A stretch of 64,000 nucleotides of DNA from Streptomyces griseoflavus (GTDB lineage Bacteria > Actinomycetota > Actinomycetes > Streptomycetales > Streptomycetaceae), in the NCBI RefSeq assembly GCF_014649995.1, contig NZ_BMUC01000018.1, positions 1 through 64,000 on the forward strand. The letters run 5' to 3'. Below the pieces are notes generated by a model. It was not told the origin of the DNA. It saw only the letters and a list, made by a program, of their open reading frames with translations, and ran no database searches. Of this stretch, positions 16,580-24,663 are shown piece by piece (position 1 is the first letter of the stretch; every line of letters begins with the position of its first letter). The position numbers and the translations under genes are program-made.

Positions 16580-18154
16580 TCAGGAGGGCTCGAGGCCGTG
16601 GCTGCGCAGCCAGGCGAGGGGGTCGATCGCCGAGCCCCCGCCGGGGCGCACCTCGAAGTGCAGGTGCGGGCCGGTCGAGTTGCCCGAGTTCCCGGAGAAC
16701 CCGATCTGGTCGCCCGCCTTCACGGTCGTACCGGCGGGGACCTGGTAGCTGGAGAGGTGGCAGTACCACGTCTCCGTCCCGTCCTTCGCCACCACGATCA
16801 TCATGTTGCCGTAGGCGGAGTTGTACTGCGTGCGCACGGTGCCGTCGGTCGCTGCCAGGATCGGAGTGCCGTACGCGACGGGGAAGTCGATACCGGTGTG
16901 GACGGACATCCAGTTGATGCCGGACTGTCCGTAGTAGGCGCTGAGGCCGTGCTGCGCGACCGGGAGGGAGAACTTCGGGCGCAGCCGCTCCTTGCGGGCC
17001 GCCTCCTCGGCCGCCCGCCTGCGCTCGGCCTCCTGCTGCGCCTTGAGGTCGATGCGCTCCTGGGTGCGGCTGGCCCGGTCGGCGAAGTCGTCCGCGCCGG
17101 CGGCGAGGCTCTCCAGCTGGGTGTCCAGCTTGACGTTGGCGGCGGAGGGCTTCACCGGCTGGGCGTCGGCCGCGGCCGACGTCGTCTTCGCGTCCTGGCC
17201 GCTGTCCTCGGTCAGATCACCGACCGATGCGGCGGCGATACCGGCGACGCCCATCACACACGCCGAGGGCACGGCCACCGTCAGCAGCGCGGAGCGCTTG
17301 GCGGGGGTGCGGCGCCGGGAGCGGGAACCGGAGCGCGAGGCGGCGCGCGGCGGCGGGACGGGCAGGGTCTCCTCCTGCTCGTCGAGCAGGGCCACGGCGG
17401 GAAGTTCACCGGTGTCGCCCGCCTCGCCGTGCACCGGCTCGCCGGCGGTGGCGTCCTGGTACGAGTCCTGGCCGTACGCCTCTTGCCGGTAGGCGTCCTG
17501 CCCGTAGCCGGCCTGGTCATGGGACTCGGACCGGTCATAGGACTCGGACTGTTGCTCGTACCCCCCGGCGTGCGACTCGTCGGAGTCGGGGACGGCGGCC
17601 GGGTCGCCGCCGTCGGAGTTCCACTGCGTGGCGTCGTAGACGCCGCTGTCGAAGGTCTGTGTGCCCCAGTCCCACTGCTGGGTCGGCTCGGCGGGGCTCT
17701 CGGCCGGGTCGGGCTGGAGCCAGGCGCCGGCGTCCCACTGGCCGCTCGTCTCGGGCGAGCCCGCCTGCGGAGGGATCACCGTCATCGGCTGGTCGCCGGT
17801 GGTCCACGCGGTCGCGTCGTAGCCACCGGTGTCGTACGAGCCGGGGTGCTGTGCCGCGTACAGGTCGTAGTGGCCGCTGTCCTGGCCGCCCGCGGGCCAG
17901 TGCCCGGTGTCGTACGCGCCCGTTCCGTGGCCGCCGCCCGGGAGGTCCCCGAAGAGGGGATCGGTGGCGAAGCCTCCGGTGGTGTGAGCACCGGTGCCGT
18001 AGTGCGTGGCGTCGTAGCCGGCGGTGTCGTAGCCACCGTAGGCGGTGAAATCGCCGTACTGGGCTTCCTGGGTGCCGTACGACGCGTAGGGCGCCGAGTC
18101 GGCATCGGAAGCCGGAGCCGGGGTCATGGTCCCCGACGGGTGACGGTCGTTCAC
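16580..18154 (-). CDS. Membrane-anchored M23 family metalloendopeptidase
   Basis: This protein has 524 residues. The first 300 are a Gly/Tyr/Asp/Thr-rich, probably disordered cytoplasmic region with repeated YDxxGYD-like patterns. A basic stretch (SRSGSRSRRRTPAKR) and one hydrophobic helix follow near residue 325. Outside are an Ala/Glu/Arg coiled coil and the C-terminal peptidase domain. The zinc ligands lie in VHTGIDF and GPHLHFEVRPGGG. The start is GTG 18152-18154, with AGAGAAG just upstream; residues before it look like translated leader. The enzyme cleaves peptidoglycan cross-bridges. The long cytoplasmic tail is unusual for a hydrolase and might recruit it to division or polar sites (inference). 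Confidence 0.9.
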   Translation of the reverse strand: MNDRHPSGTMTPAPASDADSAPYASYGTQEAQYGDFTAYGGYDTAGYDATHYGTGAHTTGGFATDPLFGDLPGGGHGTGAYDTGHWPAGGQDSGHYDLYAAQHPGSYDTGGYDATAWTTGDQPMTVIPPQAGSPETSGQWDAGAWLQPDPAESPAEPTQQWDWGTQTFDSGVYDATQWNSDGGDPAAVPDSDESHAGGYEQQSESYDRSESHDQAGYGQDAYRQEAYGQDSYQDATAGEPVHGEAGDTGELPAVALLDEQEETLPVPPPRAASRSGSRSRRRTPAKRSALLTVAVPSACVMGVAGIAAASVGDLTEDSGQDAKTTSAAADAQPVKPSAANVKLDTQLESLAAGADDFADRASRTQERIDLKAQQEAERRRAAEEAARKERLRPKFSLPVAQHGLSAYYGQSGINWMSVHTGIDFPVAYGTPILAATDGTVRTQYNSAYGNMMIVVAKDGTETWYCHLSSYQVPAGTTVKAGDQIGFSGNSGNSTGPHLHFEVRPGGGSAIDPLAWLRSHGLEPS

Positions 18155-18448
18155 CAACTTCTCTTTCGCCTCGACAACAGGGGCTGGCAGAGCAGTGCGG
18201 CGACTGTACCCGGCGGTATGCGGGCGCGACAATCTTCCCCAGGTTTCGGCCGCGCAGGAAACGGGCATTCGGTCGTGTTTTGGGGGACGGCGGGCGCGGT
18301 CTTGGCTCTTTGTTCGAAACCTGTTCGAGGGTGGGGGCGGTCCGCAGGCCGTAAGTCGGCGCTGGCGGACCGTTGTTGTTCGGATGGGGGCGCTCGGAAC
18401 GTGCTTGTCACGGGGGAGCGGGGCCGGGCGTGTCGCGCCCGGCCGTCC
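18155..18448. other. Upstream region of the M23 peptidase gene
   Basis: This 294-bp stretch holds the minus-strand promoter region of the peptidase and the terminator of the esterase gene (18422-18444). A TTCGAA/GTTCGA repeat at 18313-18328 resembles, but does not match, an actinobacterial SOS box. No gene is seen. Confidence 0.45.
18422..18444 (-). terminator. Hairpin after the esterase gene
   Basis: A perfect 9-bp GC stem (18422-18430 with 18436-18444) with a 5-nt loop begins 4 bp after the esterase stop on the minus strand. Confidence 0.65.
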
Positions 18449-19318
18449 TCACGCCACCGTCAGGCCGCCCGCGCGGCCGGTGGACGGCTCGCCGGGGTGC
18501 GCCGTGTCCAGCGCCTCCCGGATGCCGGTGGCCACCGTCGGGTGCACGGGCAGGGCGAGATGGCCGACGCCGCTCACCCGGATGTTCACCGCGGTCAGGT
18601 CCGGGTGCTCGATGCACGCCGTTTCCAGCGGGTCCATGATGTGGTCGAGGTCGCTCCAGAAGGCGACGAAGTGCGTACGGCAGCCGGGCGCCGGCCGGGT
18701 GAGCTCTTCGAGCACCGGTGAGCCGGGGCGCATCTGCCGCACGATGGGGTGCGCGTTGGCCAGCGGCGCGACGCGCGTCCCGGAGTGCGGGGTGCCGAGC
18801 GTGACGAGGGTCCGCACGCGGGTGTCGCCGCCCAGTCGCTGCACGTAGTACCGGGCGATCAGCCCGCCGAGGCTGTGACCGACCACGTCGACCCGGCGGC
18901 TGCCCGTACGCTCGCACACCTGCTCTATGTGGCGGCCGAGGAGCTCCGCGGCGATGCGGATGTCGCAGGTCAGCGGCGAGTAGTTGAGCGACTCGATCTG
19001 CTGCCTGCCGTGCTGGGACAGGCTGCGGCGCAGCAGGAGGAAGACGGAGCGGTTGTCGATGAAGCCGTGCAGCAGCACGACCGGGGGCTTGGCCTCCGCC
19101 GGCAGCTTGGGGGTGCCCTTCGGTATCGGCAGCGCGGGGGCGTCCGGCCCGCGCCGCTCCTGGATGATCCCGGCCGGATAGAGGAGGACGTGGCCCGCCA
19201 GGATGGCCAGCTCCAGGGCGGTCGCCTTCAGCAGGGCGAGGGAGAGATCCGCCAGCCGGGCCGGCAGCAGACGCCGGCACAGGGGCAGGAAGGGAAGAGC
19301 TGCCTCGGTGACCTTCAT
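18449..19318 (-). CDS. Alpha/beta hydrolase, lipase/esterase type
   Basis: This 289-residue hydrolase has the nucleophile elbow VVGHSLGGL near residue 145, the oxyanion strand VVLLHGFIDNRSVF near residue 80 and a candidate catalytic His in SGVGHLALPVHP near the C-terminus. A hydrophobic N-terminal helix (residues about 28-50) may anchor it or act as an uncleaved signal. The sequence resembles the triacylglycerol lipase/PGAP1-like group of Streptomyces. The ATG has AGGAGGTC at ideal spacing. It is divergent from icmB with no evident functional link. The substrate is unknown. Confidence 0.88.
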   Translation of the reverse strand: MKVTEAALPFLPLCRRLLPARLADLSLALLKATALELAILAGHVLLYPAGIIQERRGPDAPALPIPKGTPKLPAEAKPPVVLLHGFIDNRSVFLLLRRSLSQHGRQQIESLNYSPLTCDIRIAAELLGRHIEQVCERTGSRRVDVVGHSLGGLIARYYVQRLGGDTRVRTLVTLGTPHSGTRVAPLANAHPIVRQMRPGSPVLEELTRPAPGCRTHFVAFWSDLDHIMDPLETACIEHPDLTAVNIRVSGVGHLALPVHPTVATGIREALDTAHPGEPSTGRAGGLTVA

Positions 19319-19713
19319 GGCCGACCTCCTGTCGGCACGCGGAAGGACGGCATCGTCCCCCGTGCGCCCTCATGGGACGTCGTTACGAGAGCGGTCGACG
19401 GCGCGCGCGTACGAAGGGTGGAAGGGGCGCGCTGGTACGGCGACCTCGGTACGAATCCCTTATGCGCATGTTCCCACCGATGCCCATGCGTCGCACGAGC
19501 ACAGGGTGTGCGGGCCCGGGAGCCCGGGAACGCTGCGCGGTGAACGTGTCCCTCTGTGTGATTTCCCCCTCCCTGGGCACCGCGAAACTGCCGGTTGCGG
19601 GATGCTGGAGATAACGTTCGTTCACTTCTCCGGCCGGTTCGGGCCGGGGTGTCCGTGCGATGTGTGCGGTACTGGTCGATACGGATGGATGTAGTCGCTT
19701 CATGGAGGCAGTG
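19319..19713. other. Divergent upstream region, esterase and icmB
   Basis: This 395-bp region is AT-richer than its surroundings in several short patches. It holds the esterase ribosome site at its left end and an icmB promoter that I cannot place with confidence; a GATACGGATGG tract near 19678 is a weak -10 candidate. No gene or strong repeat is seen. Confidence 0.4.
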
Positions 19714-20130
<417 letters not shown>

Positions 20131-20348
20131 CCGGCCGCGTCCGGCGGGCGGCCATGCGGCGCCCGCACGCCCGAGCGGTGCCGGGCCGGAGGCGGCACGA
20201 CGGCGGGTGCCGCCGTTCCGCACGGCCACCCGCGCCGGACGCGTGTCCCCGTGCCGCGCGGCAGGGCCCGCCGCGGGCGCTCGGGCACTCCCGTCCGGCG
20301 CAGGGGTGCCGGTGCCGCGGGCCGGGGGTCCGTCATGCGCGGGCCGGG

Positions 20349-21977
20349 TCAGGGCGCCGGCGGTGACAGCTCCGCGAGCATCGCCGCGCGCAGCCGCAGT
20401 GTCGTGACCAGCCGCTGGAACGCCTCCGACCAGTAGCCCCCGGCTCCTGGTGACGCGTCCTCCGGCTCGTCCGGTACCGCCAGGAGCGCGTCGAGGCGGC
20501 CGGCCTCGGACGGGTCCAGGCAGCGTTCGGCCAGGCCCATGACTCCGCTGAAACTCCATGGATAACTCCCTGCGTCCCGCGCGATGTTGAGCGCGTCGAC
20601 CACCGCCCGCCCGAGGGGCGCGGCCCAGGGCACGGCACACACGCCGAGCAGCTGGAACGCCTCGGACAGGCCGTGCGTCTCGATGAACCCGGCCACCCAC
20701 TCCGCCCGTTCGGCGGGGCCCAGCGTGCCGAGCAGCTTGGCGCGCTCGGCCAGGGACACCGCCCCCGGCCCGCCCGCCTCCGGGGCGGAGGGCTCCCCGA
20801 GCAGCGCCCGGGACCATGCGGGATCCCGCTGCCGCACCGCCGCCCGGCACCAGGCCGCGTGCAGTTCGCTCCGCCAGTCGTCCGCCACCGGCAGGGCGAC
20901 GATCTCCCGGGGCGTACGCCCGCCGAGCCGCCGCGACCAGCTGCCGAGCGGCGCCGCCTCCGCCAACTGACCGAACCACCACGAGCGTTCGCCGCGCCCC
21001 GCGGGGGCCTTGGCCACCACCCCGTCGCGCTCCATGTGCGCGTCGCACTCGTGCGGCGCCTCGACGACGATGACCGGCGTGTCCCGCGTGCGGTCCACGG
21101 CCACACAGGCGCCCGCCCTGACCGCCATCCGCCGCGCCAGGGCCGACCCGGGCAGCGCCGAGAGCAACTCCGCCGCCGTCGCCCGCACGTTCCGGCTGCG
21201 GTCGGCAAGAGCCTGCTCCAGGAAGGGCTCGTCGTCCGGACCCAGTCCGGTGCGCAGCGAGTCCAGGAACATCAGCCGGTCCTCGGCCCGCTCCGTCGCC
21301 CAGGTCGACGCGAGGAGTTCGCGCGCGGCGGCCGGTTCCCGCGAGCGCAGGGCGCCGAGGACGGCGACCCGTTCGGCGAAGAGGCCCTCCTGCCAGAGCC
21401 GGCGCATGCCCCCCGTGTCGTGTCGGGCGGGCACGGACGTGCCGCCGCCCGGGGCGGACCGCAGGGCGAACCGCCAGTCCGGGTTGAGCCGGGCCAGCCA
21501 CAGCGCGCGCGGCCCCGCGAACCTGAGCGCCGACGGGCGCAGGTCGGTACGGCCCCGCGCCGCGTCGAGCAGGGCGGGCAGGAGGGCGGGAGGCGGCGCG
21601 AAACCGCGGGCGTTCGCCACCGCCAGCCACTGGGGCAGCAGCTCCATGAGGTCCGGTGCCGTGCCCCGGCGGCCCGTGCCGGAGGCGCCGGGACGGTTCG
21701 CGAGCAGCATCGCGAGCCGGCGGGCGGCGGCCGGCGGCAGCGCGGGGCGCCGGTCCTCCGGCGCGGGCCCGGGACGTTCCGCGGCCGGTGCGGGCCGCAG
21801 CCCGGCCCGACGCCGCACGGTCGCCGCCGCCGCGGCGTCCAGCAGGACCGCGGCCGCCTGCCGGCCGGGCCCTACGCCCGCCGGGGCGCGCCGGTCCGTG
21901 CCCAGCACGGCCGTGGTCACCAGCTCCTCCCAGTCGCCCGGGAGGGCCGTGTCCACGGCGGCGGTCGTCCGGCTCAT
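20349..21977 (-). CDS. DUF5691 family protein
   Basis: This 542-residue, Ala/Arg/Leu-rich, largely helical protein suggests an alpha-solenoid (HEAT-like) scaffold: repeated helix pairs such as RLAMLLANRP, LLPALLDAARG, VRATAAELLSALPGSALARR. It opens with LPGDWEELVTTAVLGTDRRAP, the signature I associate with DUF5691. No catalytic motif is seen. ATG 21975-21977 has GGAAAGGAAG upstream. It is the second gene after the SWIM protein on the minus strand (112-bp gap), opposite the MoxR-DUF5682-VWA operon, with which it forms a recurrent cassette. Its likely role is a scaffold or substrate-binding partner; this is inference. Confidence 0.75.
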   Translation of the reverse strand: MSRTTAAVDTALPGDWEELVTTAVLGTDRRAPAGVGPGRQAAAVLLDAAAAATVRRRAGLRPAPAAERPGPAPEDRRPALPPAAARRLAMLLANRPGASGTGRRGTAPDLMELLPQWLAVANARGFAPPPALLPALLDAARGRTDLRPSALRFAGPRALWLARLNPDWRFALRSAPGGGTSVPARHDTGGMRRLWQEGLFAERVAVLGALRSREPAAARELLASTWATERAEDRLMFLDSLRTGLGPDDEPFLEQALADRSRNVRATAAELLSALPGSALARRMAVRAGACVAVDRTRDTPVIVVEAPHECDAHMERDGVVAKAPAGRGERSWWFGQLAEAAPLGSWSRRLGGRTPREIVALPVADDWRSELHAAWCRAAVRQRDPAWSRALLGEPSAPEAGGPGAVSLAERAKLLGTLGPAERAEWVAGFIETHGLSEAFQLLGVCAVPWAAPLGRAVVDALNIARDAGSYPWSFSGVMGLAERCLDPSEAGRLDALLAVPDEPEDASPGAGGYWSEAFQRLVTTLRLRAAMLAELSPPAP

Positions 21978-22089
21978 GAGCTTCCTTTCCGGCGGGGGTC
22001 CCGGTGCGGTCGGACACTCAGGTGGTCCGAGTGTCCCGTGATGTCCGAAAGATGCCTGGGGTGAGGAGGGGCGGTGCCGGGCGCCCCGC

Positions 22090-23433
22090 TCAGCACAGCG
22101 GTACCGCCTCACCGGGCCCCTCGGGCCATGCCGCCAAAGGGGTGAATCCCTGATGGCCGCATTCGCCGAAGACACTGACCGGGGCGCCGCCCGACAGGGC
22201 GACCAGGCGCCACAGGCCCGGCCGGGACCGCGCGGTGGGGGAGAGCGGCAGGGCCGTGTCCCCGTCGGCGTCGGCCAGCTGCCAGCCGTCCCCGTCCGGC
22301 ACCGGCACCACCCGGTCCAGGGTCACCGGGACCGAGTCCAGCCAGGGGTCGTCGCGCAGCGCCTCGCCGTAGCGGGCGACCGCCCGTGGTGTCGACGTGC
22401 CCGACGGACGCACCGTCGTCGGCGCGGGGGCGGCGAACCGTTCCCCCAGGGCGGCCCTCGGCCCGGCCCCGCCGCGGTAGGCGGACAGCTCCGCGTCCAG
22501 GGCCTGCCCGACCGGCAGCGCGATCTCCGGGGCGCGGCCGGCCGGGCCGTAGGAGAGGAGCAGCGCCGTACGGCCCGAACCGGTGCCGTACAGCCAGATG
22601 CGGCGGGTCGTCAGCCGGCTGTCCGCCGTGTCGTACTGGGCGAGGACCAGCCAGTGGTCCCGTACGGGAGGGCCGTCCGCCGAGGCGGGCAGGCCGACAC
22701 GGGTGCGGACGGTCGCGGCGAGCCCTTCCGGCAGCAGGTCGCGGCGCAGCCAGCCCCGGGCCAGCAGGTGCAGCAGCGCGCACTCCTCCAGCAGCCGGAC
22801 CGGTCCGCCCGGGAGCGCGCCCAGTTCCCGCACCCGGGTGGCGAGTCCCGGCGCCTGGGCGTCGACCATGCGGGCCGCGGTCTCCTCCCACCGGCCGTGC
22901 CCCGCCTGCCCGGCCGAGGCCAGACCGGTCCGGAACAGATCCGTCAGACGCCGCTCCAGCTCCTCCGCTCCCGCCGTGACCCGCTCGGCCCGGCGCTCCG
23001 CCCTGCGCCGCGCCGCCTCGCCACCGGCGGCCCGGGGAGGGGAACCCGCCGCGTCCGCGGTCCTCCCCTCCCCGGCGCCGGTGCGCCGGCCCGCGACCCA
23101 CTGCGCGGCCCACCGCGGTATCTCCGCCCGCGGCACCTTTCCCCCTCCGCCCGCCCAGAGCAGCAGCAGCCCGAGCGCGTGCTCGCACGGGGCCCCACGG
23201 CCCGGGCAACCGCACGTGTACGCGGGACCGGAGGCGTCCGCCGTGTCGACGACCGTCCGGTACGGCGCGCCGCCCCCGCCCCGGCACAGCCCCCACACCG
23301 TCCCCGAGCCGGAACAGCCGGCCTCCGACCACAGCCCGGCCGCGGCGGCTTCGGTCCCCGCGGCCCGTGACGCGGCGTCGGGCGCCAGTGCCAGCACCCG
23401 GTCCGCGGTCCAGCGCACCTCCTGCTCAGTCAT
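22090..23433 (-). CDS. SWIM zinc finger protein
   Basis: This 447-residue protein has a SWIM finger (CxCx7CxH) at roughly residues 86-99, YTCGCPGRGAPCEHALGLLL; SWIM fingers bind nucleic acid or proteins. The rest is alpha/beta with no enzymatic motif that I recognise. The start ATG 23431-23433 stands 7 bp after a TAATTT -10 box, so the transcript is probably leaderless. It is the first gene of the minus-strand arm (SWIM, then DUF5691), divergent from the MoxR arm with 132 bp between starts and a symmetrical inverted repeat in that gap. Confidence 0.85.
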   Translation of the reverse strand: MTEQEVRWTADRVLALAPDAASRAAGTEAAAAGLWSEAGCSGSGTVWGLCRGGGGAPYRTVVDTADASGPAYTCGCPGRGAPCEHALGLLLLWAGGGGKVPRAEIPRWAAQWVAGRRTGAGEGRTADAAGSPPRAAGGEAARRRAERRAERVTAGAEELERRLTDLFRTGLASAGQAGHGRWEETAARMVDAQAPGLATRVRELGALPGGPVRLLEECALLHLLARGWLRRDLLPEGLAATVRTRVGLPASADGPPVRDHWLVLAQYDTADSRLTTRRIWLYGTGSGRTALLLSYGPAGRAPEIALPVGQALDAELSAYRGGAGPRAALGERFAAPAPTTVRPSGTSTPRAVARYGEALRDDPWLDSVPVTLDRVVPVPDGDGWQLADADGDTALPLSPTARSRPGLWRLVALSGGAPVSVFGECGHQGFTPLAAWPEGPGEAVPLC

Positions 23434-23440
23434 GCCGACG

Positions 23441-23509
23441 AAATTAGATCCCCCCACTGACAATCGGCCCTGACGGTGCATCAGTGCAGGTCGGAGCGAT
23501 TGTCAGTGG
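23441..23509. promoter_or_regulatory. Divergent promoter with 13-bp inverted repeat
   Basis: CCACTGACAATCG (23454-23466) and its exact reverse complement (23497-23509) face each other across 30 bp. The minus-strand -10 box TAATTT (23441-23446) lies 7 bp before the SWIM gene ATG. The left arm falls in that promoter's spacer. The right arm sits 56 bp before the MoxR gene start. The symmetry implies one regulator controlling both arms. Confidence 0.6.
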
Positions 23510-23565
23510 CGTGGTGCACGGTGGGTGACAGATCCGAACCGGCCGAACTGGAGGGGGACTCAGCC

Positions 23566-24663
23566 ATGACTGTGCCTGTCGAACGGGACACGCTGCGGCC
23601 GCACGCCGAGGACGCCTTCGCCGCCGAACTCGCCGCGCTGGCCGCGCAGGACGACCGTCCGCGCCCCGCGCGCTGGAGACTCTCGCCGTGGGCCGTCGCC
23701 ACCTACCTCCTGGGCGGCACCCTGCCGGACGGCACGGTGATCACGCCGAAGTACGTCGGCCCGCGTCGGCTCGTCGAGGTCGCGGTCACCACCCTCGCCA
23801 CCGACCGTGCCCTGCTGCTGCTCGGGGTGCCCGGCACCGCGAAGACCTGGGTCTCCGAGCACCTGGCCGCGGCGGTCAGCGGTGATTCCACCCTGCTGGT
23901 GCAGGGCACGGCCGGTACCCCGGAGGAGGCCATCCGCTACGGCTGGAACTACGCCCGGCTGCTCGCCGACGGCCCCAGCCGGGACGCCCTGGTGCCCAGT
24001 CCGGTGATGCGGGCCATGGCGGAGGGCATGACGGTCCGTGTCGAGGAGCTGACCCGCATCCCGGCCGACGTGCAGGACACGCTGATCACGATCCTGTCGG
24101 AGAAGACGCTGCCGATACCGGAGCTGGGCCAGGAGGTGCAGGCCGTCCGCGGCTTCAACCTGATCGCCACGGCCAACGACCGCGACCGCGGGGTCAACGA
24201 ACTGTCCAGCGCCCTGCGCCGCCGCTTCAACACCGTGGTGCTGCCGCTGCCGGGGACACCGGAGGCGGAGGTCGACATCGTCTCGCGCCGCGTCGGCCAG
24301 CTCGGCCGCTCCCTCGACCTGCCGGCCGTGCCCGACGGCATCGACGAGATCCGCCGTGTCGTCACCGTCTTCCGCGAGCTGCGCGACGGGGTGACGGCCG
24401 ACGGCCGCACCAGGCTCAAGTCACCCAGCGGCACGCTGTCGACGGCGGAGGCCATCTCCGTGGTCACGGGCGGACTGGCGCTCGCCGCGCACTTCGGCGA
24501 CGGGGTGCTGCGGGCCGGGGACATCGCCGCGGGCATCGTCGGCGCGGTCGTCCGCGACCCGGCGGCGGACCGTGTCGTCTGGCAGGAGTACCTGGAGACC
24601 GTCGTCCGCGAGCGGGACGGCTGGAAGGACTTCTACCGGGCCTGCCGGGAGGCCGGCGCGTGA
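23566..24663 (+). CDS. MoxR family AAA+ ATPase
   Basis: This 365-residue AAA+ ATPase of the MoxR clade is a chaperone-like remodelling enzyme that works with VWA-domain partners. Walker A is GVPGTAKTW near residue 87, Walker B is the VRVEELTRIPAD segment, sensor 1 is LIATANDRD, and the arginine finger lies in LSSALRRRFN. The ATG follows GGAGGGGGA. The gene is the first of a tightly coupled trio: its stop overlaps the DUF5682 gene start in GTGA. MoxR-VWA pairs usually mature or activate a client complex; the client here is unknown. Confidence 0.92.
   Translation: MTVPVERDTLRPHAEDAFAAELAALAAQDDRPRPARWRLSPWAVATYLLGGTLPDGTVITPKYVGPRRLVEVAVTTLATDRALLLLGVPGTAKTWVSEHLAAAVSGDSTLLVQGTAGTPEEAIRYGWNYARLLADGPSRDALVPSPVMRAMAEGMTVRVEELTRIPADVQDTLITILSEKTLPIPELGQEVQAVRGFNLIATANDRDRGVNELSSALRRRFNTVVLPLPGTPEAEVDIVSRRVGQLGRSLDLPAVPDGIDEIRRVVTVFRELRDGVTADGRTRLKSPSGTLSTAEAISVVTGGLALAAHFGDGVLRAGDIAAGIVGAVVRDPAADRVVWQEYLETVVRERDGWKDFYRACREAGA

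Noticed and set aside
18313-18328. TTCGAA-GTTCGA repeat resembling an SOS (LexA) box
   Set aside because: The actinobacterial SOS consensus CGAAC-N4-GTTCG needs one more base and a C that is missing here (CGAAACCTGTTCG). The nearest gene is a wall peptidase on the minus strand, not a repair gene.
20333-21208. Alternative minus-strand frame within the DUF5691 gene
   Set aside because: Composition is Arg/Ser/Trp-rich frameshift translation of the real gene; it begins inside it without a ribosome site.
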